Numbered from the stretch's first letter, positions 49,375 to 60,047 are shown. The stretch is 64,000 nt of DNA from Streptomyces glaucescens (GCF_000761215.1 NZ_CP009438.1:3527001-3591000); one strand, 5' to 3'. Numbers and translations: made by a program. Notes: a model not told the origin generated them from the sequence alone.

Positions 49375-50516
49375 TGGCACCCCGTAAGAGGAATCCGAAC
49401 GGCGCCGGCAGCATCTGGCAGCGCAAGGACGGGCGCTTCGAAGCGCGCGTCTACGTTCCGCAGCCTGACGGCACCCGCAAGCGTAAGACGGTTTACGGCG
49501 CCACCTGGGAGGAGTGCGACGAGAAACGGCAGGAGCTGGTGCGTCGCGATCGGCAGGGCATTCCCACGCCGTCGCGGTCGGCCAAGCTCTCCGAGTGGCT
49601 GCCGTACTGGCTGGAGACGTACATCAAGCCGCCGAACCGAAAGCGGACGACGTACGTGAAGTACGAGATGCATGTCCGGCTGTACCTTGTGCCCCTGCTG
49701 GGGAGTCGGCGGCTGGAGTCGCTGACCACCGCGAACGTCCGTCAGATGATCGCCAAGGTGACCGCGCAGGCGTCGGCCGCGACCGCGAAGGAGTCGCACC
49801 GCGTATTGCGTACCGCCCTCACGGCCGCGTGCCGTGAGGAACTGATCAGCCGCAACGTCGTCCAGTTGGTGCCGCCGCCCCGAGTCGAGTCGCGTGAGCT
49901 GCGTCCGTGGACGCTGGACGAGACCCTGACCTTCCTGGAGGCCGCGCGGGCGGACGGACTCTACGCAGCGTTCGTCCTGGCTGTAGCTCTCGGCCTCCGT
50001 CGGGGCGAGATCCTCGGGTTGCAGTGGAAGGACGTCGATCTTGACCGGCGCACGCTCACGGTGAGGACGACGCTGAACCGGGGTGGCAAGGAGCTGTACC
50101 TGGACACGACGAAGAACCGGCGGGCGCGGGTGGTTCCGATTCCGTTGATGTGCGTGGCACCGCTCCGATGGCAGCGCCTGCGGCAGGCGGCGCGGCGGGA
50201 AGCGGCCGGCGCGGAGTGGCATGAGAGTGACCACGTCTTCACGACACGCAGCGGTCGACCCATCGAGCCGCGGAACCTCTACCGATCGTTCCTGCGGATC
50301 TCTGAGGATGCCGGTCTACCGAAGGTGCGCCTGCACGACACCCGGCACGGATGCGCGTCGCTGCTCTTTGCGGCCGGTGTCGCACCGCGCACGGTGATGG
50401 AGATCCTGGGGCACTCGCAGATCGCGGTGACGATGAACGTATACACCCACGTCAGCGACGACCACCGTCGGGAAGCCATGGGCCACATGGACCGCCTGCT
50501 CAAACGGCGCCGCTGA
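49374..50516 (+). CDS. int: Tyrosine-type site-specific integrase
   Basis: 380 residues from ATG 49374. N-terminal arm-binding domain (GAGSIWQRKDGRFEARVYV), core-binding SAM-like domain (LSEWLPYWLETYIKPPN; YEMHVRLYLVPLLG), and catalytic domain from ~175. Catalytic set: R209 in LGLRRGE, a Lys in DTTKNRRARVVPI, H321 and R324 in HDTRHG, H347 in LGHSQ, and nucleophile Y357 in NVYTHV. It recombines attP with the tRNA-Thr 3' end. The gene stops 76 bases before the att repeat. Confidence 0.96.
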   Translation: MAPRKRNPNGAGSIWQRKDGRFEARVYVPQPDGTRKRKTVYGATWEECDEKRQELVRRDRQGIPTPSRSAKLSEWLPYWLETYIKPPNRKRTTYVKYEMHVRLYLVPLLGSRRLESLTTANVRQMIAKVTAQASAATAKESHRVLRTALTAACREELISRNVVQLVPPPRVESRELRPWTLDETLTFLEAARADGLYAAFVLAVALGLRRGEILGLQWKDVDLDRRTLTVRTTLNRGGKELYLDTTKNRRARVVPIPLMCVAPLRWQRLRQAARREAAGAEWHESDHVFTTRSGRPIEPRNLYRSFLRISEDAGLPKVRLHDTRHGCASLLFAAGVAPRTVMEILGHSQIAVTMNVYTHVSDDHRREAMGHMDRLLKRRR

Positions 50517-50521
50517 GGGGA

Positions 50522-50544
50522 CTGCCGTCAAGAACTACCGTCAA
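50522..50544 (+). other. Pair of integrase arm-type sites, right end
   Basis: CTGCCGTCAA (50522-50531) and CTACCGTCAA (50535-50544), 13 bases apart, directly after the int stop. They match the left pair at 35782-35804 in sequence, spacing and direction. Confidence 0.6.
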
Positions 50545-50575
50545 CGCCCCCGCAAACCAAGATCGCGGGGGCGTT
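50543..50575 (+). terminator. Terminator of int
   Basis: AACGCCCCCGC (50543-50553) pairs with GCGGGGGCGTT (50565-50575) around an AT-richer 11-base loop, between int and the tRNA. It protects the opposing tRNA gene from read-through. Confidence 0.8.
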
Positions 50576-50589
50576 GTCCCTGGTAGGGA

Positions 50590-50665
50590 TGGAGCCCCCT
50601 GTCGGACTCGAACCGACGACCTTCGCTTTACAAGAGCGGTGCTCTACCAGCTGAGCTAAGGAGGC
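50590..50665 (-). tRNA. tRNA-Thr (anticodon UGU), AICE integration target
   Basis: 76 bases on the minus strand. The acceptor stem GCCTCCT pairs with AGGGGGC; the D-arm is GCTC...GAGC; the anticodon loop CTTGTAA gives UGU, reading ACA; the T-arm has GGTTCGAGTCC. The CCA end is encoded (50590-50592). The 3' 43 bases are shared with the left att copy, so that part of the present tRNA came from the element. Confidence 0.95.
50592..50634. repeat. Right attachment repeat within tRNA-Thr
   Basis: 43 bases identical to 35644-35686, from tRNA position 74 back to the anticodon loop. The crossover lies inside this block. Confidence 0.95.
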
Positions 50666-50889
50666 ACGCGCGCGTGGAGCACATCGCGCCCGAGCAGTGT
50701 ACCCAGGCCGGTGCCCCGCCCCGTCGAAAGTTTCCGCGAAGTTCACAGCCGTCCGGCTACTGACAGAACAGGTGAACGGCAGGTACCGTCTCGATCCAGT
50801 TCGCCCGGTCACCCGGGTGGACCAGACCACCACCTTCCTACAACGGATCGTCCGGCACGTTCCTGCCGGTAGAAGGGGGCCCATTCACC

Positions 50890-51978
<1,089 letters not shown>

Positions 51979-52014
51979 GCGGCACGGATCCGGGTGATTC
52001 ACCCACGTTGACGA

Positions 52015-52048
52015 AGAGGGGCCCCGCGGACCACCGCGGGGCCCCTCT
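52015..52048 (+). terminator. Terminator of msiK
   Basis: A perfect 15-base stem (52015-52029 with 52034-52048, AGAGGGGCCCCGCGG) with loop ACCA, 36 bases after the msiK stop. Confidence 0.9.
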
Positions 52049-52187
52049 CGTTGCCGGCGGCCACCCCGGCACACCGGCGCATTTCGAGCAGCGTACGTCA
52101 ACACACCACCCTCGATCCGGCAACTCCCATCCCCCGAACCGGTGACCAAATGTCGCCAAATCATTACCGGGCGCTACCCTCACGAGC

Positions 52188-52643
52188 GTGAAGCACTCCA
52201 CCACCCCACAGACGCGACGCGGCCGGGGCCCCGCCCGCCGGATCGGCCGCTCCCTCGCCCTCGTCCTGCCCGTCGTCCTGGTGCTCTCCGGGACCCTCGC
52301 GGTGACGCACGTCAACTGGTCGGGGAGCCCCGCGAGCTCGGTGCTCGCCGCCTCGGACGTCTCGGCCGCCGGCGCCTCCACGCGCGCGGACCGCAAGGCC
52401 GCCCACGAGGTGCTGCGCGACCGGCTCCTGACCGAGCTGCAGCGCGAGGACCCGGGCGTCGCCCTCACCCACCTCCAGCAGGCCGTGGACGAGCGCCCCT
52501 CGCTCGCCCGGCACTGCGTCTCCATCGCCCGCGCCCTCGGGCAGGCCGCGGTCGCCGCGTACGGTCCGACGCGCGCCCAGTCCTACGCCCGCCCGGTCTG
52601 CGACACGTCCTTCGCCTCGGGCGTCCTGGCGGCGAACGGGTGA
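52188..52643 (+). CDS. Secreted or membrane-anchored uncharacterised protein
   Basis: 151 residues from GTG 52188. A basic N-terminus with twin Arg (TRRGRGPARRIGRS) precedes one hydrophobic segment (LALVLPVVLVLSGTLAVTHV), a signal peptide or anchor. The rest is extracytoplasmic and helical, with HEVLRDRLLTELQREDPGVA, LQQAVDERPSLARHC and a second Cys in RPVCDTSF, so one disulfide is possible. No family recognised. Confidence 0.65.
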   Translation: MKHSTTPQTRRGRGPARRIGRSLALVLPVVLVLSGTLAVTHVNWSGSPASSVLAASDVSAAGASTRADRKAAHEVLRDRLLTELQREDPGVALTHLQQAVDERPSLARHCVSIARALGQAAVAAYGPTRAQSYARPVCDTSFASGVLAANG

Positions 52644-52783
52644 CCCTCCCACCGTCCCCGGGGAGGTGAACCCGACCCGGGGACGAGGGGCCGCACCGGG
52701 GTGCGGCTCCACCGCGGGGCGCGGGCGGCCGCAGCCCGGGTCAGTCGGCGCCCGGCTCGCGCGCCGCGCGTACAGTGCCACGC

Positions 52784-53515
52784 ATGACTGATCCGACCGC
52801 CGACCTCCGCCCCGTCCAAGCCGTCATCCTGGCCGGCGGCCAGGGCTCCCGGCTGCGCCCCTACACCGACGACCGGCCCAAGCCGATGGTCGAGATCCCC
52901 GGGACGGGGACGCCGATCATCGGTCATCAGCTCGCCTGGCTCGCCGAGGAGGGCGTGACCGACGTGGTGGTCAGCTGCGGCCACCTCGCCGATGTCCTCA
53001 AGGACTGGCTGGACTCGGCCGACCTCCCGGTGTCCGTGACCACCGTCGTGGAGGAGGAGCCGCTCGGCCGCGGTGGCGGCCTGCGGTTCGCCGCCGCTCA
53101 TCTCCCCCGTCCGGACCGCCCCTGGTACGCCACCAACGGCGACATCTGGACCCGCTTCTCGCTGCGCGAGATGGCCGACTTCCACACCGAGCGGGACGCC
53201 GTGGCGACCCTCGCGCTGGCCCGGCCGCGCATCCCCTGGGGCGCCGTCCGCACCGACGGCTTCGGTCACATCACGGACTTCATCGAGTCCCCGCCGTCGA
53301 CGTTCGAGATCAACGCGGGCGTCTACGTCTTCTCCCCCGAGTTCGCCGCCATGCTCCCCGCGCGCGGCGACCACGAGCGCACCACGTTCCCGCATCTGGC
53401 CCGGGCGCGCCGGCTGGCCGGTTTCTCGATCCCGCACGGCGCGTACTGGCGGGCCATCGACACGGCGAAGGACCTGACGGAGGCGGCGAAGGAACTGGCG
53501 GCCCTGGGCCGCTGA
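52784..53515 (+). CDS. Sugar-phosphate nucleotidyltransferase
   Basis: 243 residues from ATG 52784 (a GTG three codons earlier is less likely). The activation motif is VILAGGQGSRLRPYTDDRPK and PMVEIPG, followed by GHQLAWLAEEGVTDVVVSCG; the sugar-binding region has EEEPLGRGGGLRFAAAHL, and WYATNGDIWTRF carries the metal-binding Asp. It would make an NDP-sugar from NTP and sugar 1-phosphate. It lacks the C-terminal beta-helix of bifunctional enzymes. Product unknown. Confidence 0.85.
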   Translation: MTDPTADLRPVQAVILAGGQGSRLRPYTDDRPKPMVEIPGTGTPIIGHQLAWLAEEGVTDVVVSCGHLADVLKDWLDSADLPVSVTTVVEEEPLGRGGGLRFAAAHLPRPDRPWYATNGDIWTRFSLREMADFHTERDAVATLALARPRIPWGAVRTDGFGHITDFIESPPSTFEINAGVYVFSPEFAAMLPARGDHERTTFPHLARARRLAGFSIPHGAYWRAIDTAKDLTEAAKELAALGR

Positions 53516-53545
53516 ACCCCCCCGGACGGTTCCGCAGGACGCCAT

Positions 53546-53589
53546 GGCGAACGGGGCCCCGCGCGATGCTGCGCGGGGCCCCGTTCGCC
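53546..53589. terminator. Strong bidirectional terminator
   Basis: A perfect 19-base stem (53546-53564 with 53571-53589) and 6-base loop between the convergent nucleotidyltransferase and DoxX genes. Confidence 0.9.
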
Positions 53590-53620
53590 GTACGGCCGTC
53601 CGGCGGGATGTCCGGGCCGG

Positions 53621-55327
53621 CTACCCGAGCAGGCCGCCCACCAGGCCGGGCTGGCCGCCGGAGGAGGTGTCGCCGCTCCCGCCGCCGCTGCCGCCGCCGT
53701 CGCCGCTCGTGCCCGGCGCGCCCGTGCCGCCGCCGGTGGCGGTGCCGCCGCCGGAGGTCGGTCCGGCCGTGGCGCTGGGTGCCTGCTGCTCCGGTACGGA
53801 CTGCTGCGGCGGCGCCTGTCCCGTCGTGCCCTGCGTCTGGCTGGGCGCCCCGGTGGTGGCGCCCTGGGTGGCGCCCGGCGTGGTCGCGGCGCCCGCGGTG
53901 GGCGCGGCCGAGGTGGCGTCCTGGGTGGGCGGGGAGGCGGTGGCGGACGGGCTGGTGTCGGCCCGCCGCTCGCCGGGCTCCTGGGGCAGCGGGGAGCCGG
54001 GCAGCTCGTTGCGCGGCGGCTCGCCGGGGCCGGGCACGACCACCCGGTCGGCGTCCCGGACGGCACCGCCGAGGAGCGAGCCGACCAGCAGGGTGAGGCC
54101 GACGACGACGGCGGTGACGAGGGCGCCGCGGCGCAGCACGTACCACCGCAGGTCCCAGATGTCGGCGCGCGGGCCGAGGCGGCGCCAGGCGAGGCCCGCG
54201 AGCCGCCCGTCGACCGAGTACACCGGCGCGCCGGCGATGACCAGCGGCGACCAGGCCGCGAGGTAGATGATGTCGGGCGCGTCGTAGGCGGGGACGCTCT
54301 TCCAGCTCACGGTGACGAGCAGCGCCGCCGACAGCAGCGCGCCGCCGACCGCGGCGACCCGCTGCCAGCAGCCGAAGACCGTCAGTACGCCGACCAGCAC
54401 CTGGGCGAAGGCGATGACGAGCCCGGAGCCGACGGGGTGTTCCAGCGCGAACTGGCGCAGCGGCTCGGCGACTTCCCAGGGGTGCAGGGTGTTGAGCCAC
54501 GTGACCATGGAGCCGCGTCTGCCGCCGTCGAAGTAGACGGGGTCGCAGAGCTTGCCCATGCCGGCGTAGATGGAGATGAAGCCGAGGAAGACCCGCAGCG
54601 GGAGGAGGACGACCCCGAGGTGCATCCGCCGGCCGGGGTAGTAGGCGTGCCGCGCGGGGTCGTCGGCCTGCCGCCGGGAGCGGGTCCCGGGGTCGGCCGT
54701 CCCCTCGGGCTCCGGGCCGTCGTCGTAGCGCTCGTCGTCGTGGGCGGGGTGGTCGTAGGCGCCCTCGAGGGTCCGCATCCGCGGCAGCAGCCGGGTGCCG
54801 TCGCGGGGGGTGCGCTGGGCGCCGATGACGGGTGTCTCGACGGTCTGGTCGAGGTGGCCGTCGTGGCCTTCCGCGTGGTCGCCGCTCCCGGTGTGGCCGC
54901 CCGCGCCGGGCCCGACGCGGGGGATGACCCGGGTGGCTCCGGGGTCGCCGGCCGTGGGCTCCCCGGCCTGCTGGGCGCCCGCACCGCGCACGGCCTGGAG
55001 CAGGCGGTGGGCGCCGGTGTCGTCGGGGGCGGACCTGCCGCTCCAGACCACCGGGCGGCGGCGGGCGCCGGCCGGGGCGGCTCTGCCCGCCGCCGCGGTC
55101 ACGACGGGGTGGCGGGCGGTTGCCTCGGCGGCGCTCAGGTGCCGCGCGATCCGCGGCGACTGCGCGGGTCGCGAGGAGGCGCCCAGCTGCACGCGGAAAC
55201 TCGCGTGATTGACGATGACCTGCGCCGGATCGCTCGGCACCTTCACCATGCTCAGCGCGGGAGCGTCGTCGAAGCCCGACGAGCGGTCCCCCGTGGGTGT
55301 GCGGGGTGTTCTGGTGTCCACACTCAT
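53621..55327 (-). CDS. DoxX-family membrane protein with long disordered ends
   Basis: 568 residues from ATG 55325-55327. Residues 1-230 are hydrophilic and low complexity. Residues ~235-425 are the DoxX four-helix membrane domain: LPLRVFLGFISIYAGMGKL, VGSGLVIAFAQVLVGVLTVF, RVAAVGGALLSAALLVTVSW, IIYLAAWSPLVIAGAPVYS, and a later LVTAVVVGLTLLVGSLLGG. The C-terminal ~135 residues are Pro/Thr/Gln/Gly-rich and probably outside. DoxX domains are linked to redox and sulfur metabolism; function here unknown. Confidence 0.8.
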   Translation of the reverse strand: MSVDTRTPRTPTGDRSSGFDDAPALSMVKVPSDPAQVIVNHASFRVQLGASSRPAQSPRIARHLSAAEATARHPVVTAAAGRAAPAGARRRPVVWSGRSAPDDTGAHRLLQAVRGAGAQQAGEPTAGDPGATRVIPRVGPGAGGHTGSGDHAEGHDGHLDQTVETPVIGAQRTPRDGTRLLPRMRTLEGAYDHPAHDDERYDDGPEPEGTADPGTRSRRQADDPARHAYYPGRRMHLGVVLLPLRVFLGFISIYAGMGKLCDPVYFDGGRRGSMVTWLNTLHPWEVAEPLRQFALEHPVGSGLVIAFAQVLVGVLTVFGCWQRVAAVGGALLSAALLVTVSWKSVPAYDAPDIIYLAAWSPLVIAGAPVYSVDGRLAGLAWRRLGPRADIWDLRWYVLRRGALVTAVVVGLTLLVGSLLGGAVRDADRVVVPGPGEPPRNELPGSPLPQEPGERRADTSPSATASPPTQDATSAAPTAGAATTPGATQGATTGAPSQTQGTTGQAPPQQSVPEQQAPSATAGPTSGGGTATGGGTGAPGTSGDGGGSGGGSGDTSSGGQPGLVGGLLG

Positions 55328-55454
55328 CTAACCGAGTGACGTGTGGTTAGGACACTGCCTTGACCCGCCGGATCTGTCCGGACCGCGTCAAGCGCGCCCG
55401 GACAGCGCCCGTCGTCTCGTACGGAGGACCCGGCCGCGCACCCGTTCGGTTCGG

Positions 55455-56396
55455 TCAGGCGCGCCGGCGCGCCGTCTCGTACAGCACGATGCCCGCGGCC
55501 ACACCGGCGTTCAGCGACTCCGCGCCACCCGGCATCGGGATCCGCACCCGGAAGTCACAGGTCTCGCCGACCAGCCGGGACAGGCCCTTGCCCTCGCTGC
55601 CGACCACGATCGCGACCGGGCCCTCCAGGGCCTCCAGCTCGCCGAGTTCGACCTCGCCGTCGGCGGCGAGCCCGACCACCACGACGCCGGCCTTCTTGTA
55701 CTGCTCCAGCGTGCGGGTCAGGTTGGTGGCCCGGGCGACCGGCGTACGGGCGGCGGTGCCGGCGGAGGTCTTCCAGGCGCCCGCGGTCATGCCGGCCGCG
55801 CGCCGCTCGGGCACCACCACGCCGTGCCCGCCGAACGCGGAGACGGAGCGCACCACGGCGCCCAGGTTGCGCGGGTCGGTCACTCCGTCCAGGGCGACGA
55901 TCAGCGCGTCCTCGCCGTCCTCGGCGGCGGCGTCGAGCAGGTCCTCGGGGTGCGCGTACTCGTACGGCGGCACCTGGAGGACCAGGCCCTGGTGGTTGAG
56001 CCCGTTGGTCATCCGGTCCAGCTCGGGGCGCGGCGCCTCCATGAGGTTGATGTTGCCGCGCTCGGCGGCGAGCTGGAGCGCCTCGCGGACCCGCTCGTCG
56101 TTGTCGATGAACTGCTGGACGTAGAGCGTGGTGGCGGGCACGCCCTCGCGCAGCGCCTCGAACACCGGGTTGCGCCCGACGACCAGCTCGGAGGCGGACT
56201 TGCCGCCCCGGCCGCGGGCCGCGGGCCGGCGGGCGGCCTGCTTCGCCTTGGCGGTGGCGAGACGGTTCTTCTTGTGTCCCTTGCGCATCTCGGCCGGGGG
56301 CGTGGGCCCCTTGCCCTCCAGGCCCCGGCGCCGCTGGCCGCCACTGCCGACCTGCGCGCCCTTCTTGCCGGACATGCGACGGTTGTTCGCGGCCAT
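55455..56396 (-). CDS. rlmB: 23S rRNA (guanosine-2'-O-)-methyltransferase RlmB
   Basis: 313 residues from ATG 56394-56396. A SPOUT (TrmH-type) enzyme that methylates the ribose of a 23S rRNA guanosine. The first ~70 residues are a basic, Gly-rich extension typical of actinobacteria; a substrate-binding domain begins at [20 protein letters not shown]; the knotted SAM domain shows [30 protein letters not shown] and [20 protein letters not shown]. Lies downstream of cysS, as is common in actinobacteria. Confidence 0.93.
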   Translation of the reverse strand: MAANNRRMSGKKGAQVGSGGQRRRGLEGKGPTPPAEMRKGHKKNRLATAKAKQAARRPAARGRGGKSASELVVGRNPVFEALREGVPATTLYVQQFIDNDERVREALQLAAERGNINLMEAPRPELDRMTNGLNHQGLVLQVPPYEYAHPEDLLDAAAEDGEDALIVALDGVTDPRNLGAVVRSVSAFGGHGVVVPERRAAGMTAGAWKTSAGTAARTPVARATNLTRTLEQYKKAGVVVVGLAADGEVELGELEALEGPVAIVVGSEGKGLSRLVGETCDFRVRIPMPGGAESLNAGVAAGIVLYETARRRA

Positions 56397-56505
56397 GACC
56401 TACCTGTCTTCGTGTCTTCCAGTCGCTGAGGTCCTCAGGACTGCGTGCGTACGTCTTGCGGTGTGCCGTCCGGAGCCCCGGGCGGCACGGTCGATCCGGC
56501 GGGGC

Positions 56506-57906
56506 TCAGCGGGCGCCGAGGCTCCACCGCGGCCCCTGCGGGCCGTCCTCGATGGCCAGCCCGGACTGCTTGAGCCGGTCGCGGATGGCGTCGGCGGTCG
56601 CCCAGTCCTTGCGGGCCCGGGCCGCCTCGCGCTGGTCCAGCACCAGGCGCACCAGGCTGTCCACCACGCCGTGCAGGTCCTCGCCCCGCTCGCTCTCGCC
56701 GGCCCACTGCGCGTCCAGCGGGTCGAGGCCGAGGACCCCGAGCATCGCCCGCACCTCGGCGAGGCGGGCCACCGCGGCGTCCTTGTCGTCGGCCGCCAGG
56801 GCGGAGTTGCCCTGCCGGACCGTGGTGTGCACGACGGCGAGCGCCTGCGGCACGCCCAGGTCGTCGTCCATCGCCTCGGCGAAGGCGGGCGGCACCTCGG
56901 CGGACGGCTCGACCGGCCCGCCGGACAGCTCGACCACGCGCTGCACGAAGCCCTCGATCCGCGCGAACGCGGCCTCGGCCTCCCGCAGCGCCTCCTCGCT
57001 GTACTCGATCATCGAGCGGTAGTGCGGGGTGCCCAGGTAGTAGCGCAGCACGACGGGGCGCCACTTCTTGACCATCTCGGAGACCAGCACCGAGTTGCCG
57101 AGCGACTTGGACATCTTCTCGCCGCTCATGGTGACCCAGGCGTTGTGCACCCAGTACCGGGCGAACTCGTCGCCGTAGGCCTGGGCCTGGGCGATCTCGT
57201 TCTCGTGGTGCGGGAAGATCAGGTCGAGGCCGCCGCCGTGGATGTCGAAGACGCTGCCCAGGTACTTGTGCGCCATCGCGGAGCACTCCAGGTGCCAGCC
57301 GGGACGGCCCCGGCCCCACGGAGTCTCCCAGCTCGGCTCGCCGGGCTTGGCCGCCTTCCACATGGCGAAGTCCCGTGGGTCGCGCTTGCCGGTCTCACCG
57401 TCGCCGGAGGGCTGGAGCAGGTTCTCCAGCTCCTGGTTGGAGAGCTGGAGGTAGCCGGGGAAGGACTTCACGTCGAAGTAGACGTTGCCGTCGGCCTCGT
57501 AGGCGTGCCCGCGCTCGATGAGCCCGCGCATCATCTCGACCATCTCGGTCACGTGCCCGGTGGCGCGCGGCTCGTAGGTGGGCGGCAGGCAGCCGAGCGC
57601 GCGGTAACCGTCGTCGAACGCGCGCTCGTTCTCGTACCCGATCGCCCACCAGGGGCGGCCCTGGTCCGCCGCCTTGGTGATGATCTTGTCGTCGATGTCG
57701 GTGACGTTGCGGATGAACGTGACCTCGTAGCCCCGGTACGCGAACCACCGGCGCATGATGTCGAAGTTCAGCCCCGAGCGGATGTGCCCGATGTGCGGCG
57801 CGGCCTGCACGGTGGCGCCACAGAGGTAGATCGAGACACAGCCCGGCTGGAGCGGGGTGAAGTCACGGATCTGCCGGGCGCTGGTGTCGTACAGGCGAAT
57901 AGTCAC
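56506..57906 (-). CDS. cysS: Cysteinyl-tRNA synthetase
   Basis: 466 residues from GTG 57904-57906 ([16 protein letters not shown]). Class I synthetase: [20 protein letters not shown] holds HIGH and the zinc-binding Cys; [14 protein letters not shown] and [13 protein letters not shown] supply the other zinc ligands; the KMSKS loop is [12 protein letters not shown]. The C-terminal DALR-like domain carries [17 protein letters not shown]. Upstream in-frame sequence belongs to the ispF region and is rejected. Full length. Confidence 0.96.
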   Translation of the reverse strand: MTIRLYDTSARQIRDFTPLQPGCVSIYLCGATVQAAPHIGHIRSGLNFDIMRRWFAYRGYEVTFIRNVTDIDDKIITKAADQGRPWWAIGYENERAFDDGYRALGCLPPTYEPRATGHVTEMVEMMRGLIERGHAYEADGNVYFDVKSFPGYLQLSNQELENLLQPSGDGETGKRDPRDFAMWKAAKPGEPSWETPWGRGRPGWHLECSAMAHKYLGSVFDIHGGGLDLIFPHHENEIAQAQAYGDEFARYWVHNAWVTMSGEKMSKSLGNSVLVSEMVKKWRPVVLRYYLGTPHYRSMIEYSEEALREAEAAFARIEGFVQRVVELSGGPVEPSAEVPPAFAEAMDDDLGVPQALAVVHTTVRQGNSALAADDKDAAVARLAEVRAMLGVLGLDPLDAQWAGESERGEDLHGVVDSLVRLVLDQREAARARKDWATADAIRDRLKQSGLAIEDGPQGPRWSLGAR

Positions 57907-58004
57907 CACTCCAGGGTAGTGGTCGTGGCGCACTGCCTTGGACGGCTGTGGACAACCGCGGCGGCGGGCACCACGGGAGGGTGACGCGGTGCCGCCGGGC
58001 GGCG

Positions 58005-58511
58005 TCAGCCCGCCGCCCGCACCACCAGCGCCGTCGCCACCGCCAGCAGGCCCTCGTCCCGGCCGGGGAAGCCGAGTCCGTCCGTCGTCGCGCCGGACAC
58101 CGACACCGGCGCGCCGACCGCGTCGGAGAGGATCCGCTGCGCCTCGTCCCGCCGCTTGCCGATCTTCGGGCGCGGTCCGACCACCTGCACCGCGACGTTC
58201 CCGATCCGGAAGCCCGCCTCCCGCACGATCCGCGCGGCCTCCGTCAGGAGCGTGATCCCCGACGCCCCGGACCACTCCGGGCGCCCGGTGCCGAAGTGCT
58301 GCCCGAGGTCACCGAGCCCGGCCGCGGAGAACAACGCGTTGCAGGCGGCGTGCGCGACCACGTCCGCGTCGGAGTGCCCGGCCAGTCCAGGCCCCTCGCC
58401 CTCCCACTTCAGTCCGGCGCACCACAGCTCCCGGCCCTCTTCGAAGGCGTGGATGTCGGTGCCGATGCCGACCTGGGGCAGCGGCGTACCGACGGGCGCC
58501 TCAGAAGCCAT
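58005..58511 (-). CDS. ispF: 2-C-methyl-D-erythritol 2,4-cyclodiphosphate synthase
   Basis: 168 residues from ATG 58509-58511. IspF closes the cyclodiphosphate ring in the MEP isoprenoid pathway. [20 protein letters not shown] gives the zinc ligands Asp and His; [20 protein letters not shown] follows with the third His; DLGQHF and the C-terminal [19 protein letters not shown] complete the family. Start overlaps the ispD stop by 11 bases, a tight ispD-ispF operon. Confidence 0.96.
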   Translation of the reverse strand: MASEAPVGTPLPQVGIGTDIHAFEEGRELWCAGLKWEGEGPGLAGHSDADVVAHAACNALFSAAGLGDLGQHFGTGRPEWSGASGITLLTEAARIVREAGFRIGNVAVQVVGPRPKIGKRRDEAQRILSDAVGAPVSVSGATTDGLGFPGRDEGLLAVATALVVRAAG

Positions 58512-59253
58512 CGTTGAGCCTCCTGCGGGCGAGTACCGCCTCCGCGAGGACGAGGTCCAGGGGGCGCGTCACCTTGAACGCCTCCTCGTGCCCGGGGACG
58601 ACCACGACCGTCTCGCCGAGCCGCTCCACCATGCTCGCGTCGTCGGTGACGTCCTCGGTGACCGTCTCGTGGGCCCGCGCCAGGACCGCCCGGGCGAAGC
58701 CCTGGGGGGTCTGCACGGCGCGCAGCCGCGCGCGCGAGGGGGTGGCCAGCACCGGCTCCGGCTCCCCGGGGGCCGCCGCGGGCTCGACCTCCTTCACGGT
58801 GTCGGCGAGCGGCAGCGCCGGCACCACGGCCGCCGCGCCGGCCCGGACCGCGTCGATCACGGCGTCCACGGTGTCCACCGGCACCAGGGGGCGCGCCGCG
58901 TCGTGCACCAGCACGATGTCGTGCCCGGCCGGCACGGCCTCCAGGCCCAGCCGTACGGACTCCTGGCGGGTCGCGCCGCCCGGGACGACGACGAAGTCGG
59001 TCCGCTCGGGCAGCACGTGCGCGTCGAGCAGCGACCTGACCTCGGCGGCCCCGTCGGGCGGTGCCACGACCACCACGAGGGACACCGCGCGGGAGGCGGC
59101 CATCGCGCGCACCGCGTGGACCAGCATGGGAGTGCCGTTCAGCGCGCGAAGCGCCTTGGGGGCGCCCGGGCCGAGGCGTACGCCCCGTCCGGCGGCCGGG
59201 ATCACGGCGGCGACGGAGGCCGCGCCCGGCGAAGGTCGCGAAACGTCAGACAT
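58501..59253 (-). CDS. ispD: 2-C-methyl-D-erythritol 4-phosphate cytidylyltransferase
   Basis: 250 residues from ATG 59251-59253. IspD makes CDP-methylerythritol. [20 protein letters not shown] is the CTP-binding loop with the catalytic Arg and Lys; [33 protein letters not shown] and [17 protein letters not shown] follow, then [19 protein letters not shown]. Directly upstream of ispF. Confidence 0.95.
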   Translation of the reverse strand: MSDVSRPSPGAASVAAVIPAAGRGVRLGPGAPKALRALNGTPMLVHAVRAMAASRAVSLVVVVAPPDGAAEVRSLLDAHVLPERTDFVVVPGGATRQESVRLGLEAVPAGHDIVLVHDAARPLVPVDTVDAVIDAVRAGAAAVVPALPLADTVKEVEPAAAPGEPEPVLATPSRARLRAVQTPQGFARAVLARAHETVTEDVTDDASMVERLGETVVVVPGHEEAFKVTRPLDLVLAEAVLARRRLNDGF

Positions 59254-59330
59254 CGTTTCCTGTCAGGTTTGTGTGCTCGGCCTGGTTGGGTATGGCCCTG
59301 GGGGTACCCCCCGCTCACCGAGTGTGGGGA

Positions 59331-59399
59331 GTGCCGGGCGCGCAGCCTCGACCGGACCCTTCCGTGACCCCGGTCGAGCCGGCAGCCGGGGCCCGGCAC
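59331..59399 (-). terminator. Extended inverted repeat downstream of carD
   Basis: GTGCCGGGC (59331-59339) pairs with GCCCGGCAC (59391-59399), and inside it CTCGACCGG (59347-59355) pairs with CCGGTCGAG (59370-59378). It lies in the 311-base gap 59254-59564 between carD and ispD. The remainder of the gap should hold the ispDF promoter; no gene is visible. Confidence 0.6.
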
Positions 59400-59564
59400 G
59401 CACAGTACCGGGGGGAGCACCCTCGGGCGCGCGGCGCATGGGCGACGCCCTCGGATGCGAACATGCCGCAGCGCCCGGCGACGTCTGTCACGTCATCGGG
59501 CACCGCGGCATTTCGGCGTACTGAGTACCGAGCCGTACGGGCTACAGCGGGCTGCTGCCACGCG

Positions 59565-60047
59565 TCAGGAGGCGAGAACCTCGTCGAGCAGGGCCTCGGC
59601 CTTGTCCTCGTTCGTGTTCTCCGCGAGCGCGAGCTCGCTCACCAGGATCTGGCGGGCCTTGGCGAGCATGCGCTTCTCACCGGCGGAGAGTCCGCGCTCG
59701 CGCTCCCGGCGCCACAGGTCACGCACGACTTCCGCGACCTTGATGACATCGCCGGAGGCGAGCTTCTCCAGGTTTGCCTTGTAGCGACGGGACCAGTTCG
59801 TGGGCTCCTCGGCGTACGGCGCGCGCAGCACCTCGAAGACCCGGTCCAGTCCGTCCTGACCGACCACATCACGCACGCCGACGAACTCCGCATTGTCCGC
59901 TGGCACACGCACCGTGAGGTCACCCTGGGCGACCTTCAGCACCAAGTAGGTCTTGTCCACGCCTTTGATCTGGCGAGTTTCGATGGCCTCGATCAGCGCG
60001 GCCCCGTGATGGGGATAGACCACGGTGTCGCCAACCTTGAACGTCAT
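59565..60047 (-). CDS. carD: CarD/CdnL-type RNA polymerase-binding regulator
   Basis: 160 residues from ATG 60045-60047. CarD binds the RNA polymerase beta lobe and stabilises open complexes at rRNA and other promoters. The N-terminal Tudor-like domain is [40 protein letters not shown] follows; the C-terminal helical DNA-binding domain has [20 protein letters not shown] with the conserved Trp that wedges the upstream bubble edge. Full length and typical. Confidence 0.95.
   Translation of the reverse strand: MTFKVGDTVVYPHHGAALIEAIETRQIKGVDKTYLVLKVAQGDLTVRVPADNAEFVGVRDVVGQDGLDRVFEVLRAPYAEEPTNWSRRYKANLEKLASGDVIKVAEVVRDLWRRERERGLSAGEKRMLAKARQILVSELALAENTNEDKAEALLDEVLAS

Larger units (their letters stand above)
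35644..50634. mobile_element. Integrated AICE (actinomycete integrative and conjugative element), ~14.9 kb
   Basis: A 43-base direct repeat at both ends, the right one within tRNA-Thr; xis and int next to that tRNA; a TraB/FtsK translocase; Spd-type proteins; a primase-polymerase replication gene; and a GntR regulator together define an AICE of the pSAM2 type. AICEs excise, replicate as a circle and transfer double-stranded DNA between hyphae through the single TraB motor. Every module is intact by eye, so the element may be active. The leftmost 2.3 kb is much AT-richer than the rest, suggesting a separately acquired cargo gene. Confidence 0.95.

Noticed and set aside
56506..58275. Long N-terminal extension of cysS
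   Set aside because: The extra 123 codons are a shadow of the ispF region; the cysteinyl-tRNA synthetase fold begins at GTG 57906.
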